Shown here piece by piece: positions 47,817-57,638 of a DNA stretch of 64,000 bases. Position 1 is the first letter of the stretch. Each line of letters begins with the position of its first letter. The translations under genes and the position numbers were made by a program. The notes beneath the pieces are model-generated. The model saw only the letters and a list, made by a program, of their open reading frames with translations. It was not told the DNA's origin and made no database searches. Source of the DNA: Ginsengibacter sp963792025 (GTDB taxonomy: Bacteria; Bacteroidota; Bacteroidia; Chitinophagales; Chitinophagaceae); contig CAWBUS010000002.1 of NCBI GenBank assembly GCA_963792025.1, positions 186,001 to 250,000 of the forward strand. Reading direction: 5' to 3'.

Positions 47817-48735
47817 ATGGTAGCCTTAAGCCGAAGAAAATTTTTGAAAGCATCTTCACTGTTAGCGGCAGCGCCGTTTGTTCCAGTCATTATTTACGAT
47901 AAAAAAGATTAAGCCCCTTTTGTCATTTTCCACCCTTGGCTGTCCCGATTGGAATTTTAAAATGATTACAGATTTTGCCGTGAAACATAATTTTGAAGGT
48001 ATCGAATTGCGTGGTCTGCTTCATGAAATGGATCTTACCAAATGCCCCGAATTCAGCTCTTCGAAAAATGTAGCAGCGACCTTATCCCTAATGAAAGATA
48101 AGAATCTTGCCTTTGTCGATCTCGGTTCTTCCGCCAGTTTGCATATTGCTGATATAGCAGAAAGGAAGAAAAATTTAGATGAGGCAAAACGATTTATTGA
48201 TTTAGCGCAGCATATAAATTGTCCATATATCAGGGTGTTCCCAAACACATTTCCAAAAGAGCAGGATAAAAATCAAACAATGGATCTTATCACAAAAGGA
48301 TTGCTCGAACTTGGTGATTATGCAAAAGGAAGTAACGTAGCCGTATTGATGGAAACGCACGGCGATCTTGTTTGGAAAGATGATATTAAAAAAGTGATGC
48401 TGTCTGCGTATACTGATCATACCGGCTTAGTGTGGGATGTAACAAACATGTGGTCGATTACAAAAGAACCACCTGTTGATGTTTATAACGAACTAAAAAA
48501 GTACATTCATCATACACACATAAAAGATTTGAAAATGATAAATGGTAAAGAACATTATGAGTTATTAGGTCGTGGCGAAGTTCCTATATTTACTGCAATA
48601 GATGCCTTGCGAAATGGAGGTTACCAGGGATACTATAGTTTTGAATGGGAAAAATTATGGCATCCTGAAATTGATGAACCGGAAATTGCGATAGCCGATT
48701 ACAGTAAGGTAATGTTGGAGCATTTTAGAAAATGA
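47817..48735 (+). CDS. Tat-exported sugar phosphate isomerase/epimerase (TIM barrel), one frameshift
   Basis: A twin-arginine signal, MVALSRRKFLKASSLLAAAP, starts at 47817 and runs into a stop after IIYDKKD. One extra base in the A6 homopolymer near 47900 breaks it; removing it continues into KPLLSFSTLGCPDW and the barrel, giving 305 residues. The barrel has AP_endonuc_2-type metal-site segments VAVLMETHGDLVW, GLVWDVTNM and HHTHIKDLKM, and ends FEWEKLWHPEI. The family includes xylose-isomerase-like and inosose enzymes; the substrate is unknown. It is periplasmic if the Tat signal is used. Confidence 0.85.
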
Positions 48736-48761
48736 AAATCTTAACTGTAGAAGATTCCTGA

Positions 48762-49250
48762 TCATACTACCGGCGATTCCCAATCATCTGAGGATGTTAT
48801 TCCTCCACTAACCCATGTCCATTGAATTTTCTGATAAGTAAAACTCACCTCTTCCATCAAAGGCATTTTAGCATTCTCCGGCATCTTGTTATTCAGCATA
48901 GTACTGGTAATGTCGACGATCCTGGCATTCGTGAGCGTAACGGTATAAGTGTTTACTTCCGCTCCCGTGCTTTTAGCAGCAAAGCACTGCAATTCCCAAA
49001 CAGTAAGGGTTTCATTATTTACCAATGCCGAGTAAAGCAGGGGAGATGACTTATCTATTTCTTTCGTAATCGTAAATGGCCTGTGCATTCGTTTTCCTGT
49101 TGGCAGACCTGATGCAGGGTCACGTGGTGTTTGTACTTCATGATCAAAAGCCATTACCAATATTTTTCCTTCGCGGCCTTTTTGAGTTACACCACCTTTG
49201 ATATCACCTTGTTTCTGTCCTTTTAATTTAAGATAGGAATTAAGTGCCAT
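48762..49250 (-). CDS. hcp: Hcp family type VI secretion tube protein (orphan)
   Basis: The 162-residue product has the Hcp pattern: YLKLKGQKQGDIKGGVTQKG at the start, KILVMAFDHEVQTPRD, then GKRMHRPFTITKEIDKSSPL and a C-terminal EEVSFTYQKIQWTW. Hcp forms the hexameric rings of the T6SS tube. No other T6SS gene (tssB, tssC, tssF, vgrG or clpV) is present in this window, so it is an orphan copy or has a related extracellular-contraction role. It converges with the TIM-barrel gene. Confidence 0.88.
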   Translation of the reverse strand: MALNSYLKLKGQKQGDIKGGVTQKGREGKILVMAFDHEVQTPRDPASGLPTGKRMHRPFTITKEIDKSSPLLYSALVNNETLTVWELQCFAAKSTGAEVNTYTVTLTNARIVDITSTMLNNKMPENAKMPLMEEVSFTYQKIQWTWVSGGITSSDDWESPVV

Positions 49251-49430
49251 CGTAATTTATTTTAGTTGTAACAAAATAATAAATGCCGATGAAGATTGCA
49301 AGACAGCAACAGAATTAATTGCAGACTAAAATTTATGCAAAAAAATTTTGTATAAATTACCTGGCTTTTTTTTGGCACCATTTTAGGTATCTATAGATAT
49401 AAATTAATCTATAACCTAAAAACACAAATT

Positions 49431-49718
49431 ATGAATTCTACCAAATTGAAAGCAATTTTATTAGGCGTAAGCAGTTTTGCAGTTGCCTCTTGTTTTGCCC
49501 AGGATACTCCTAAGAGCCCTAAGCCAGACACCACCCAGATGCCAAAGCATGATTCAACAAGCATGAATTTGAATGCAATGCATAACAACGGAGTGAGCTT
49601 GAATGTTAAAGCGCCTGTATCATCATTTATAACAAAAAATGAGAGCATCGTTGCACTGAAAAATGAAGCTGAAGATGAGACCTTAACAGAAAAGTTCCTG
49701 GCAAAAACATCAGCGTAA
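49431..49718 (+). CDS. Small secreted protein of unknown function
   Basis: This 95-residue product has a clear signal peptide (MNSTKLKAILLGVSSFAVAS, cleavage near CFAQD). The short mature part is rich in K, P, S, T and M, with no globular domain visible. A strong promoter-like AT-rich stretch precedes it and a long terminator follows 27 bp after the stop. This suggests a well-expressed, separately transcribed small secreted protein. No family was recognised. Confidence 0.75.
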   Translation: MNSTKLKAILLGVSSFAVASCFAQDTPKSPKPDTTQMPKHDSTSMNLNAMHNNGVSLNVKAPVSSFITKNESIVALKNEAEDETLTEKFLAKTSA

Positions 49719-49744
49719 TATTTCAAATTTGTTTTGACTTAACT

Positions 49745-49780
49745 TATAAAAATCCGCGATTTTATTTGCGGGTTTTTATA
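49745..49780 (+). terminator. Rho-independent terminator
   Basis: TATAAAAATCCGC (49745-49757) pairs with GCGGGTTTTTATA (49768-49780) through one G.T wobble, giving 13 pairs with a T-run in the descending arm. It lies 27 bp after the small secreted protein gene. Confidence 0.85.
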
Positions 49781-49893
49781 AGTAAGTATCTGTTTTATTA
49801 AAGCCGTTGCTCACCTCATCATCATAGGAATATTATCAGAATAAATTACAAATAGTAGCAATTATTGTAGTCATATTCTTTTAATTTTATCCT

Positions 49894-50499
49894 ATGACGA
49901 TACAACTACTCAACCGAAGTATTGCGCTGATCCTGTTTATCCTGAGTTCTCAAAATATCCCTGCGCAAAGTTATAAAGATTCCTTGCTCTCTTACAAGCA
50001 GAATTATATTAATAACCATGAGGTAGTTGGTAAAGAAGATAAAAAATTTATACACTTTTATCCAATTGATGAACGTTATCGCGTAACCGCCTCTTTTAAA
50101 CGAATAATTGATACGAAGGGTTTCGACATGAGTACTGCATCAGGAGTGAAGCAACATTATTTTCGTTATGGCCTGTTAAGCTTTAGCGTGAACAACTCAT
50201 TAGTGCACCTATATATTTACCAGTCAGCATCATTAATAAAACAAGAAAAGTATAAAGATTACTTATTCGTCCCATTTGGAGATGCTACTTCCGGTTTCGA
50301 AAGCTATGGTGGAGGCCGTTATCTCGATTTTACAATTTCCGACATAAAAAATAACCTCCTCGTAATTGATTTTAACAAAGCTTATAATCCGTATTGTGCT
50401 TATACAACCGGCTACAATTGCCCAATTCCTCCGATGGAAAATTTACTAACGGTACCCATACCCGCAGGTGAGAAAAATTATGGCAAGCCGGTGCATTAG
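49894..50499 (+). CDS. DUF1684 family protein
   Basis: The 201-residue product has a signal peptide (cleavage near IPAQS). The hallmark DUF1684 segments YDLSYNP-like FNKAYNPYCAY, YNCPIPPMENLL and VPIPAGEKNYGK are at the C-terminus. Members are small secreted beta-rich proteins of unknown function, widespread in Bacteroidota. It is monocistronic. Confidence 0.88.
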   Translation: MTIQLLNRSIALILFILSSQNIPAQSYKDSLLSYKQNYINNHEVVGKEDKKFIHFYPIDERYRVTASFKRIIDTKGFDMSTASGVKQHYFRYGLLSFSVNNSLVHLYIYQSASLIKQEKYKDYLFVPFGDATSGFESYGGGRYLDFTISDIKNNLLVIDFNKAYNPYCAYTTGYNCPIPPMENLLTVPIPAGEKNYGKPVH

Positions 50500-50571
50500 T
50501 AATGCAGGCATAATTATTTAATTCCATTAACTGATTCGATTGTTTCACTTTGAAGATTGCTCCGGCTGGCA

Positions 50572-51264
50572 TTAACTATAACGATCGTTTCTCCAGGGGT
50601 AAGCCGTGTTCGAGTATCCTCTTTCTTCCCAAAATCCTAAGCGGTTCGCATCCATGAATTCTATCCTGTTTATCCATTTACTGCCCTTCCAGGCGTACAA
50701 TTGCGGGGTTATCATTCTCACAGGTCCACCATGTTCTTTGGGTAATGGCTTCCCTTCAACGGTATGCACCAACAATACATCGGGCTTCAAAGCTTCTTCC
50801 AGAGAAATGTTAGTAGTGTAATCGTCATAGCCATAACACATAATGTGCGTTGCACTTTCCCGTGGTTGTACCAATGCTGCAATATCAAGCATACGAACGC
50901 CTTTCCAGTTAACGTTTAATTTAGACCATGTGGTTACGCAATGAAAATCTGAAGTATCATCTGACTGTGGTAAAGCCATAAAATCTTCCCATGTTAATAT
51001 CGTTGGATATTCAACTGAGCCATCTACCGTTAGTCTCCAATCTTTCAGAGAGATGGATGGTTGTATGCCGAGATCAAGTACCGGCCATTTATTTGTGACT
51101 GTTTGCCCAATCGGTATTATGGGCATTCCATGCCGGTTTAGGGTTCCTTTGCCCATTGGCTTATTGTCAGCAACCGACGGCGTTTGCCGCATTTTATCTT
51201 CGAAGCGTGCTTTTAGTTTCATTCGTGCTTCCACTACTCGTTCCAGTTTTCGGGGAGATTCCAT
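50572..51264 (-). CDS. Molybdopterin-dependent oxidoreductase, sulfite oxidase fold
   Basis: The start at 51264 (MESPRKLERVVEARMKLKA) gives 230 residues; an in-frame upstream ATG would add 15 hydrophobic residues and is less likely. The Oxidored_molyb fold is shown by ILTWEDFMALPQ, the Mo-coordinating Cys in FHCVTTWSKLNV, and HGGPVRMITPQLYAWKGSKW. Relatives include YedY/MsrP and sulfite oxidase. A periplasmic location would need a Tat signal, which is not obvious, so it could be cytoplasmic. The partner membrane haem protein is not seen nearby. Confidence 0.9.
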   Translation of the reverse strand: MESPRKLERVVEARMKLKARFEDKMRQTPSVADNKPMGKGTLNRHGMPIIPIGQTVTNKWPVLDLGIQPSISLKDWRLTVDGSVEYPTILTWEDFMALPQSDDTSDFHCVTTWSKLNVNWKGVRMLDIAALVQPRESATHIMCYGYDDYTTNISLEEALKPDVLLVHTVEGKPLPKEHGGPVRMITPQLYAWKGSKWINRIEFMDANRLGFWEERGYSNTAYPWRNDRYS

Positions 51265-51351
51265 AATCAATAATTTAGAAAATAAAATAATAAACGAAAC
51301 TACAAACAAAAGAATTTAAAGAGTTGTTTAGAGGAAATCTTAGTTTCGCGA

Positions 51352-52104
51352 ATGCATAAAATTGATGGAAATTACTTCACCGGTAACTTCAAATTCGTAG
51401 CAAAATGGCTTTTTATTTTATTGGTTTTTATTTATTATGGTGAAGTATTATCGGCGCAAAGCATAACCGCAACAAACCAGCCTGGTAGAGACAGTAGCGT
51501 CTACGAAAAAGAAATAACCTCTCGCTATTTAAAACCAACTGCACTTATTGTTCCGGGCACATTTTTAGTTTATGCAGGTCTTAAACCAATTATACACGGA
51601 ATTAAAAAACTTGATGATACCATATACGCAAATGTCAAAGCAAATCATCCCGATTTTCATACTAACGCAGAGGACTACCTGATGTGGGCGCCCTCTGCAT
51701 CTATATATATGTTAGATGCATTCAACGTAAAGACGCAACATACTTTTAAGGAACATCTCATTATAGACGCCGGTTCGATAGTGATTACAGGTGGCATTGG
51801 TTATGCTATGAGGTTGGTTTCCCGCCACATCGAGGTGTACCAAACTCACGGCACTGATTTTCCTTCAGGGCACACCGCAAATGCGTTCCGTGGAGCCGAA
51901 CTGCTGCACCAGGAACTGAAAGACAATAATAAATTAATAAGTTACAGCGGCTATGTAGCAGCAACAGCTGTTGGTGTTCTCAGGATTCTAAATAAAGACC
52001 ATCTTCTTACAGAAGTATTGGCTGGTGCCGGTTTGGGTATCTTGTCAACCAAATTCACTTATTGGATATTTGACAAAATAAAATACGGAAGGAAACAAAA
52101 ATGA
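51352..52104 (+). CDS. PAP2 family phosphatase
   Basis: The 250 residues have a signal/anchor region, several hydrophobic helices and the PAP2 core: FPSGHT (motif 2) and LRILNKDHLLTEV (motif 3: Arg, His, with Glu in place of Asp). Motif 1, normally KxxxxxxRP, reads MRLVSRHIEV, so both conserved ends deviate. PAP2 enzymes dephosphorylate lipid phosphates such as undecaprenyl diphosphate or phosphatidylglycerophosphate. The altered motif 1 may affect substrate phosphate binding. The gene is monocistronic and followed by a short hairpin. Confidence 0.88.
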   Translation: MHKIDGNYFTGNFKFVAKWLFILLVFIYYGEVLSAQSITATNQPGRDSSVYEKEITSRYLKPTALIVPGTFLVYAGLKPIIHGIKKLDDTIYANVKANHPDFHTNAEDYLMWAPSASIYMLDAFNVKTQHTFKEHLIIDAGSIVITGGIGYAMRLVSRHIEVYQTHGTDFPSGHTANAFRGAELLHQELKDNNKLISYSGYVAATAVGVLRILNKDHLLTEVLAGAGLGILSTKFTYWIFDKIKYGRKQK

Positions 52105-52119
52105 CCCGGTAAAACCGGG
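52105..52119. terminator. Short bidirectional hairpin between convergent genes
   Basis: CCCGG-TAAAA-CCGGG directly after the PAP2 stop. On the minus strand the stem is followed by TCATTTTTG, so it may end both this gene and the convergent DUF6159 gene. Confidence 0.5.
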
Positions 52120-52155
52120 CCATCTTTTCATCATTTCAAGCGTTATAAGTTGTTA

Positions 52156-52980
52156 TTATTTTTTTGCAAAAAGATTGTCGATAAATTGCTGGTTGTAATG
52201 TTCAGCTGGATCGCCATTAATGTTGTGATAAACTGCACTTATAAAAATTGATTGGGTAGCGCTTATAATAGCAAAAAGTAAAGATATACCTAATACTCCA
52301 ATTACGATACCGACGATAGGGTGAATAAGAGCCCCGAGAAATGCAAACATTGCAATCATTATAATTCCCAAAAATTGGATCAATCCAAAACTAAACCCGG
52401 CTGATAAACTTTCACCCCATTTCTCTTTCATTAATTGCAAAGAACGTTTAAAAGCGCCTATTGGCCCCAAATTTTCATAAGCAATTACCGGCACAACAAA
52501 GAAGGTCGCGATACTCCAGGCAACCCCGACAAGACCTATAATAATTTTGCCGATACTCCCGAGATTATCTTGTACAATTTTAAGAATTGTTCCAATTGTG
52601 CCGGCAAACAAGGCCCAGGAAAAGATGGCGCCGATTCGGCTAAAACTAAAATCAAGTCCGTTGCGGACAGTTACTTCTTCGCCTCTGAAATATAAGGTGG
52701 TACAATGTATCAGCGCTGTATTGAAATAAACTACTATAAAATAATTGACGATGTAAAAAAGAAGGATCACCGCATAGTTCTCTATACTATTCGGTCTGCT
52801 CACATTTGCGAAGTCCCAACCGGCACCTGCAAGTGTAATAATCACGAATGAACCTATTATCATTATAAGAGATAGTCCGGACAATATCGGGAAAATAATA
52901 AGTTGTTTATTTTCTTTTAAAACTTTAAAACTATTCATGGAGATTCGCCATCCGTTGGACAGCCTGTCGAAGAAACTCAT
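52156..52980 (-). CDS. DUF6159-type multi-pass membrane protein
   Basis: The 274 residues comprise about six membrane helices after a conserved N-terminus MSFFDRLSNGWRISMNSFKV. The family-typical segment VPVIAYENLGPIGAFKRSLQ and the C-terminal FISAVYHNINGDP are present. It is an inner-membrane protein of unknown function, perhaps a membrane-remodelling or stress protein. The gene converges with PAP2 and is monocistronic. Confidence 0.88.
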   Translation of the reverse strand: MSFFDRLSNGWRISMNSFKVLKENKQLIIFPILSGLSLIMIIGSFVIITLAGAGWDFANVSRPNSIENYAVILLFYIVNYFIVVYFNTALIHCTTLYFRGEEVTVRNGLDFSFSRIGAIFSWALFAGTIGTILKIVQDNLGSIGKIIIGLVGVAWSIATFFVVPVIAYENLGPIGAFKRSLQLMKEKWGESLSAGFSFGLIQFLGIIMIAMFAFLGALIHPIVGIVIGVLGISLLFAIISATQSIFISAVYHNINGDPAEHYNQQFIDNLFAKK

Positions 52981-53144
52981 AAGCGTGTGTTGGTTTTAAA
53001 TGCGACGTAAATATAGGGAGCAGGTTTTGTATTTAATAATATTATCGAAAATATTTTTAGCCCGCGAACAGGATGAAAATAAATTTTCTGAATTCAGTCA
53101 AAACGGGTGGTATTTATTAACAATCATAGCTGTATTTTCACAAC

Positions 53145-54983
53145 ATGTCTGCTACGCATCCGTATATAAAGAAGTTACTGGAAGCTATTTCACAGGAAGA
53201 AAGGGAAGAAACAAAGCGTTATAGCCTCGGGCACGAACATAGTTTAAAGTCATTGAAGGCGGAAGGACTTGCCTTACATCCAATAAACGTTACAAGAAAA
53301 ATTTTTGGATACGCTGATTACCCTGAAATAACTTTCAGGATACTCTTTCCCGCGGATACAAGCCAGTTCCGCGATGGAACTGCCATTGAATGTTTTTGTG
53401 CAGGTGAAGAACCTGCAAAAGGCGTATTGCTTAATATTGATGGGAAGACAGGGGAGTTCAGGCTTTTTGCGCCTGATTTTCCCGACTGGATAGAAGACGA
53501 TAATGTGGGCATTAAACTGGCCCCCGACCAACGAACGATTACCATAATGAAATCAGTAATGAATTCGTTAGAAAGTAATAAAAAACTGTACCGGCTTTTT
53601 GAACAATTACATGATGGTACAATACAATGTAACGGCGATCGGGTAGACGAAATAGCTATTAAGTTCATCAATACTAAATTAAATGAAAGCCAGCAACGGG
53701 CAGCCGCAGCTATATTGCAAAATGAGAATATAACTATTGTGCATGGGCCGCCAGGAACGGGAAAGACAACTACTTTATCAGAAGCAATTGAACAAATGAT
53801 ATTGGCAGGTGAAAAAGTATTGGTCTCAGCCCCCAGCAATACTGCTGTAGATAATATTTGCAAGGCATTAATCCGGAAGGGAGTAAAATTGTTGCGGGTA
53901 GGAAATGCCACCAAAACAGATGAAGAAATATTTTCGCATACGCCTGAGGGTAAGCTTGCCAACGCTAAACAACAAAAAGGGGTAAAGGAGTTGAAGAAGC
54001 GAGCGGAAGAATTTCGAAGAATGGCTTTGAAATATAAACGCAGTTTCGGGAAAGCAGAAAGGGAACAACGTAATCTTTTATTTAAAGAAGTAAAAAATAT
54101 CCGCACTGAAATACGAAAACTTCAACTCTATAACGAAGAAAAATTATACGAGGAGGCACAGGTAATTGCCGGAACGCCGATAGGCCTTTATGATGCAAAA
54201 ATAAAACACAATTCGTTTCAGACCTTGGTTATTGATGAAGCAGGCCAGTGCATTGAACCGCTTGCCTGGTGCATATTTCCACTTGCTGAAAAATATGTGC
54301 TGGCGGGCGATCATTATCAACTGCCACCGACTGTTCTTAGTTACGAAGCTGCGCAAATGGGATTAAATTTATCTGTTTTAGAAGTTGGCATAAATGCAGT
54401 TAAGAACACATTCCTTCTCAATACACAATACCGTATGCGGGAATCAATTGCTGGTTTCTCCGGGAATTATTTTTATAAAGGATTATTACTAACGGCTCCT
54501 TCCTTATCCAATAAAAATATACATATCACTTTTATAGACACAGCTGGTTCAGGCAATAACGAGACCAGGGGAGCCAATGGCATAAGTTTACAAAATGAAG
54601 GAGAGTTAGCGATAGCTCAAAAGCTTTTGCAAACAGAATCTTTGGACATTTCACAAACAGCTTTCATCTCACCTTATTCAGGGCAGGTTGCGGCAGCGAA
54701 AGAATCGCTGCCAAAACAAATGCGTATAAGCACGATCGATAGTTTCCAGGGACAGGAAAAAGAAAATATCCTTCTGTCGCTTGTAAGAAGTAATGATAAT
54801 GGAGACATAGGTTTTTTGAAAGATTACCGCCGCATGAATGTTGCCATTACAAGAGCCAAAGAGCAACTATTTGTGATAGGGGATAGCGCAACAATAGGCG
54901 CGGATTCATTTTATAATGCATTTTTAAATTATATCGAAAAGAATGGAAGTTATCGTTCGGTTTGGGAGTTTGAATTGTTCTAA
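53145..54983 (+). CDS. SF1 helicase, IGHMBP2/UPF1-like
   Basis: The 612-residue cytoplasmic protein has an N-terminal beta domain (about 30-170) and an SF1B helicase core. Motifs are Walker A HGPPGTGKTT (200-209), SAPSNTAVDNI (motif Ia), VIDEAGQCIEP (Walker B), LAGDHYQLPPTVLS (motif III), IDSFQGQEKENI (motif V) and RRMNVAITRAKEQLFVIGD (motif VI). It probably unwinds RNA or DNA 5' to 3', as UPF1/SMUBP-2 relatives do; the cellular role in Bacteroidota is not known. It is monocistronic. Confidence 0.93.
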   Translation: MSATHPYIKKLLEAISQEEREETKRYSLGHEHSLKSLKAEGLALHPINVTRKIFGYADYPEITFRILFPADTSQFRDGTAIECFCAGEEPAKGVLLNIDGKTGEFRLFAPDFPDWIEDDNVGIKLAPDQRTITIMKSVMNSLESNKKLYRLFEQLHDGTIQCNGDRVDEIAIKFINTKLNESQQRAAAAILQNENITIVHGPPGTGKTTTLSEAIEQMILAGEKVLVSAPSNTAVDNICKALIRKGVKLLRVGNATKTDEEIFSHTPEGKLANAKQQKGVKELKKRAEEFRRMALKYKRSFGKAEREQRNLLFKEVKNIRTEIRKLQLYNEEKLYEEAQVIAGTPIGLYDAKIKHNSFQTLVIDEAGQCIEPLAWCIFPLAEKYVLAGDHYQLPPTVLSYEAAQMGLNLSVLEVGINAVKNTFLLNTQYRMRESIAGFSGNYFYKGLLLTAPSLSNKNIHITFIDTAGSGNNETRGANGISLQNEGELAIAQKLLQTESLDISQTAFISPYSGQVAAAKESLPKQMRISTIDSFQGQEKENILLSLVRSNDNGDIGFLKDYRRMNVAITRAKEQLFVIGDSATIGADSFYNAFLNYIEKNGSYRSVWEFELF

Positions 54984-55037
54984 AATAAAAATTGTTTAAG
55001 CATTTGTGTTATTCCAGGATAGCGACGATCCTAAAAT

Positions 55038-56063
55038 TCATGGATAAATTATTATATCAAACACTTTCATGGGGAGCCTTGCCTTTACGATATCAAGAGC
55101 ACTTATGTCAGCCTGGTCAAATATAATGTTATCGGAACAGTCCCTGCAATTAAACATAAGGGCAGTTTTCTTAAAATTGATTTTCCCGCTATTGTCCGGA
55201 TTAACCATAAATGCAAAATCTGATTTATTGCCATATATATCAAAATCCGCCTCATTAAGCCTGAGAACATCCTTGAGTTCCATGCCATGGTGAATACCAT
55301 TATGAAATTTCCAGGCATTATTTTCATTAACAATACTGTTTTGTTTCCCATCTTTTGTAGGCAACAAATTCGAGACAATTATATAAGAAAGATTATTGAG
55401 GTTATCTTCATCACCCCAAACAAAGGCGGCCTGGTAAAGGGTCCCGTTAAATAGTACCGAACATTTTTTTAATTCTTTTTCTGAAAAATAGTAAAGGTCT
55501 TTCGTCACATTTTTTTCTCCGAAATAGCTTTCAAGAAATTCATTTGAATCAAATTGAAGAAGGTCTTCGGCGTAAAGAACAGAGTCAGGAATTTTTCTTT
55601 GCTTTAATTTGAAGGTATATTTTGCAACACTATCCTCTACCTCTATTGATGCAAGGATAGAAATATTTTTTCTCTGAAAAAGGATTAAGGAATCTTTACC
55701 GATATTTTTCTTCTTATTGTAGATATAATCAGATTTTATTAGTCGTCGCTCTCCATTTTGATAGTCGTCTAAATCTAACGTGTGAAATGCAAAATATCTT
55801 GAGCCATTCTTTTGATAAAAATCAACGCCCTGTCTTATTTGAACAGGCTTTTTCCTGATCTTAACTCTTGGGATGAAACTTGCCTCTGTCGAATTATTTT
55901 GAAGATCATGATTGATAATAAATCCTTTTTTTGACATGAAATTATTTATGCCGTTCGACGGCAAATCAGTAAGTTCAAGCAAGTCGCGAACCGAAAATGA
56001 TTGGCAGGATACTTTGCCATTATTGAAGCTAAGCAGGAGGATCAAAAACAAAATTCTGTTCAT
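55038..56063 (-). CDS. Secreted hypothetical protein, paralogue of 61681-62715
   Basis: The 341 residues have a signal peptide (cleavage near VSCQS), then a helical segment (VRDLLELTDLPSNGINNFM) and a beta-rich domain. A C-terminal part with YAEDLLQFDSNEF, YYFSEKELKKCSVLF and FVWGDEDNLNNLSYI is closely matched in the protein at 61681-62715. Two Cys (FNCRDCSD) near the C-terminus may be disulfide or metal ligands and are shared with the paralogue. The family is not recognised. Both copies are alone on the minus strand, 5.6 kb apart. Confidence 0.82.
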   Translation of the reverse strand: MNRILFLILLLSFNNGKVSCQSFSVRDLLELTDLPSNGINNFMSKKGFIINHDLQNNSTEASFIPRVKIRKKPVQIRQGVDFYQKNGSRYFAFHTLDLDDYQNGERRLIKSDYIYNKKKNIGKDSLILFQRKNISILASIEVEDSVAKYTFKLKQRKIPDSVLYAEDLLQFDSNEFLESYFGEKNVTKDLYYFSEKELKKCSVLFNGTLYQAAFVWGDEDNLNNLSYIIVSNLLPTKDGKQNSIVNENNAWKFHNGIHHGMELKDVLRLNEADFDIYGNKSDFAFMVNPDNSGKINFKKTALMFNCRDCSDNIIFDQADISALDIVKARLPMKVFDIIIYP

Positions 56064-56237
56064 TAATTATACCGTTTAAACTTTAAAATTATGCGGCTCA
56101 TTTATGTTCAGTATAGAATGGTATTTAAAATTGTTTACAAAAATTCTCAAAATAATTGAAATTTTAAAGTTCTGGTAACATAGATTGCCATGTGAAAGAT
56201 GGCTATGCAAATTAATAATCTTCGGGTATCTTAATAG

Positions 56238-57353
56238 CTACAAATTTAAAGGTATTTTCTTGCCTGTTTTTGTTGCTTCGTAAATAGCATCAATAATTTT
56301 TAAATCTTTCACGGCTTCTTCGCCATCTACGGGAACTTCAGCTTGCTTACCTTGCAAAATGATACCAGCCATTGCATCCATTTGCACGGTTTGATGCGTG
56401 ACGTGTGGAAAATTTAATTCTCCTTTATTGGTACGGCCCATAATTGGCCCATAACCTGTGGCAGGATTTAATTCGCCAAATCCGCGAAGCCCGTCGAGAA
56501 AGAATCTGTCGAGATTATTCATACTGTAAGTGGAAAGGCACGAGGCAACTGCGCCACCGGGAAATCCCAGTTGAAACTGTATGGTTTCGTCTACACCTTC
56601 TTTAAATTTTACAGGATCATTTTTAGTTTCTTCCGCAGTGACCCAAAAAGGATCTTCACCAACCATATAACGGGAACCGTTAATCGAATATATTCCTATG
56701 TCCATTAAAGAACCACCACCTGAAAGCTTCTTGTTGAGTCTCCATTGATTTGGATCGCCTATCACAAAACCGCTTAACCCCTGAAAGAATGTGATCTTGC
56801 CAAAATCGCCCGCTTTCCTCATGCGAATAATCTCCAGGGTTTTAGGCTCAAAATGCATACGATAGCCTACGAGTAATTTTACATTCGCCTTTTTACAGGC
56901 ATCAACCATTTCCTGTCCTTCCTTTGCATTTACGGCCATGGGCTTCTCGCAAATTACGTGCTTGCCTGCTTTGGCCACACGAATTACTTCATCATGATGA
57001 AGACCGTTTGGCGTTATCACATATACAGCATCAATATCCGGGTTATTTTTAATATTATCAAAATTCCCGTAGTTATAACAATTTTTTGCAGGGATATTAT
57101 ACTTGCTTTGCCAATCAATAATTTTAGATGGGGTACCACTGATAACACCAACCAATTTAGCCATGGTGCAGTCCCTCATGGCTTCGGCTACACGGGTTCC
57201 ATAACTACCGAGCCCCATTATAGCGACACGTAACACCGGTCCATCGTAAGGTTTCCGGTTGATAGATTTATTAGCCGCAACAGCCTGTTTAAGAAATGGG
57301 AACGCTATAGTGGCAGCTGTAATCTTTTGTAAGAAATCACGACGGGAATTCAT
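56238..57353 (-). CDS. Gfo/Idh/MocA family oxidoreductase, Tat-exported
   Basis: The 371 residues start with a Tat-type signal (MNSRRDFLQKITAATIAFPF). The Rossmann domain has VAIMGLGSYGTRVAEAM (GxGxxG) and the catalytic EKP motif CEKPMAVNAKEG; the C-terminal domain has GGSLMDIGIYSIN. This resembles glucose-fructose oxidoreductase and related periplasmic enzymes that keep NADP tightly bound. The substrate is unknown. It is monocistronic, with 285 bp of unremarkable sequence upstream. Confidence 0.92.
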   Translation of the reverse strand: MNSRRDFLQKITAATIAFPFLKQAVAANKSINRKPYDGPVLRVAIMGLGSYGTRVAEAMRDCTMAKLVGVISGTPSKIIDWQSKYNIPAKNCYNYGNFDNIKNNPDIDAVYVITPNGLHHDEVIRVAKAGKHVICEKPMAVNAKEGQEMVDACKKANVKLLVGYRMHFEPKTLEIIRMRKAGDFGKITFFQGLSGFVIGDPNQWRLNKKLSGGGSLMDIGIYSINGSRYMVGEDPFWVTAEETKNDPVKFKEGVDETIQFQLGFPGGAVASCLSTYSMNNLDRFFLDGLRGFGELNPATGYGPIMGRTNKGELNFPHVTHQTVQMDAMAGIILQGKQAEVPVDGEEAVKDLKIIDAIYEATKTGKKIPLNL

Positions 57354-57638
57354 AACTGTGTTTTTAGTTTATTGAAAAAGTATGATGATTAATTAATTAT
57401 AAAATGCGTATAATCCCGGACGTTATTGCCCTGTGCCATATAGCACACAAGGCGTTTCGTAAATGATGACTGTTTAGTACCGTAAATATAATTGAATTGT
57501 AATTTAATTCAGAAGACTAAAATTGACATCTGCAAGGTATATTAACCGATACGATAACAAATCCAGCATTTTTTCAATAAATGCTGACTTGAAAAGGCGC
57601 TCACTTCATTATTTAAGTCTGGATTAAAGCGTTCTGTA

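Noticed and set aside
53318..54106. Minus-strand 262-codon frame
   Set aside because: Antisense to the SF1 helicase, which has all expected motifs on the plus strand.
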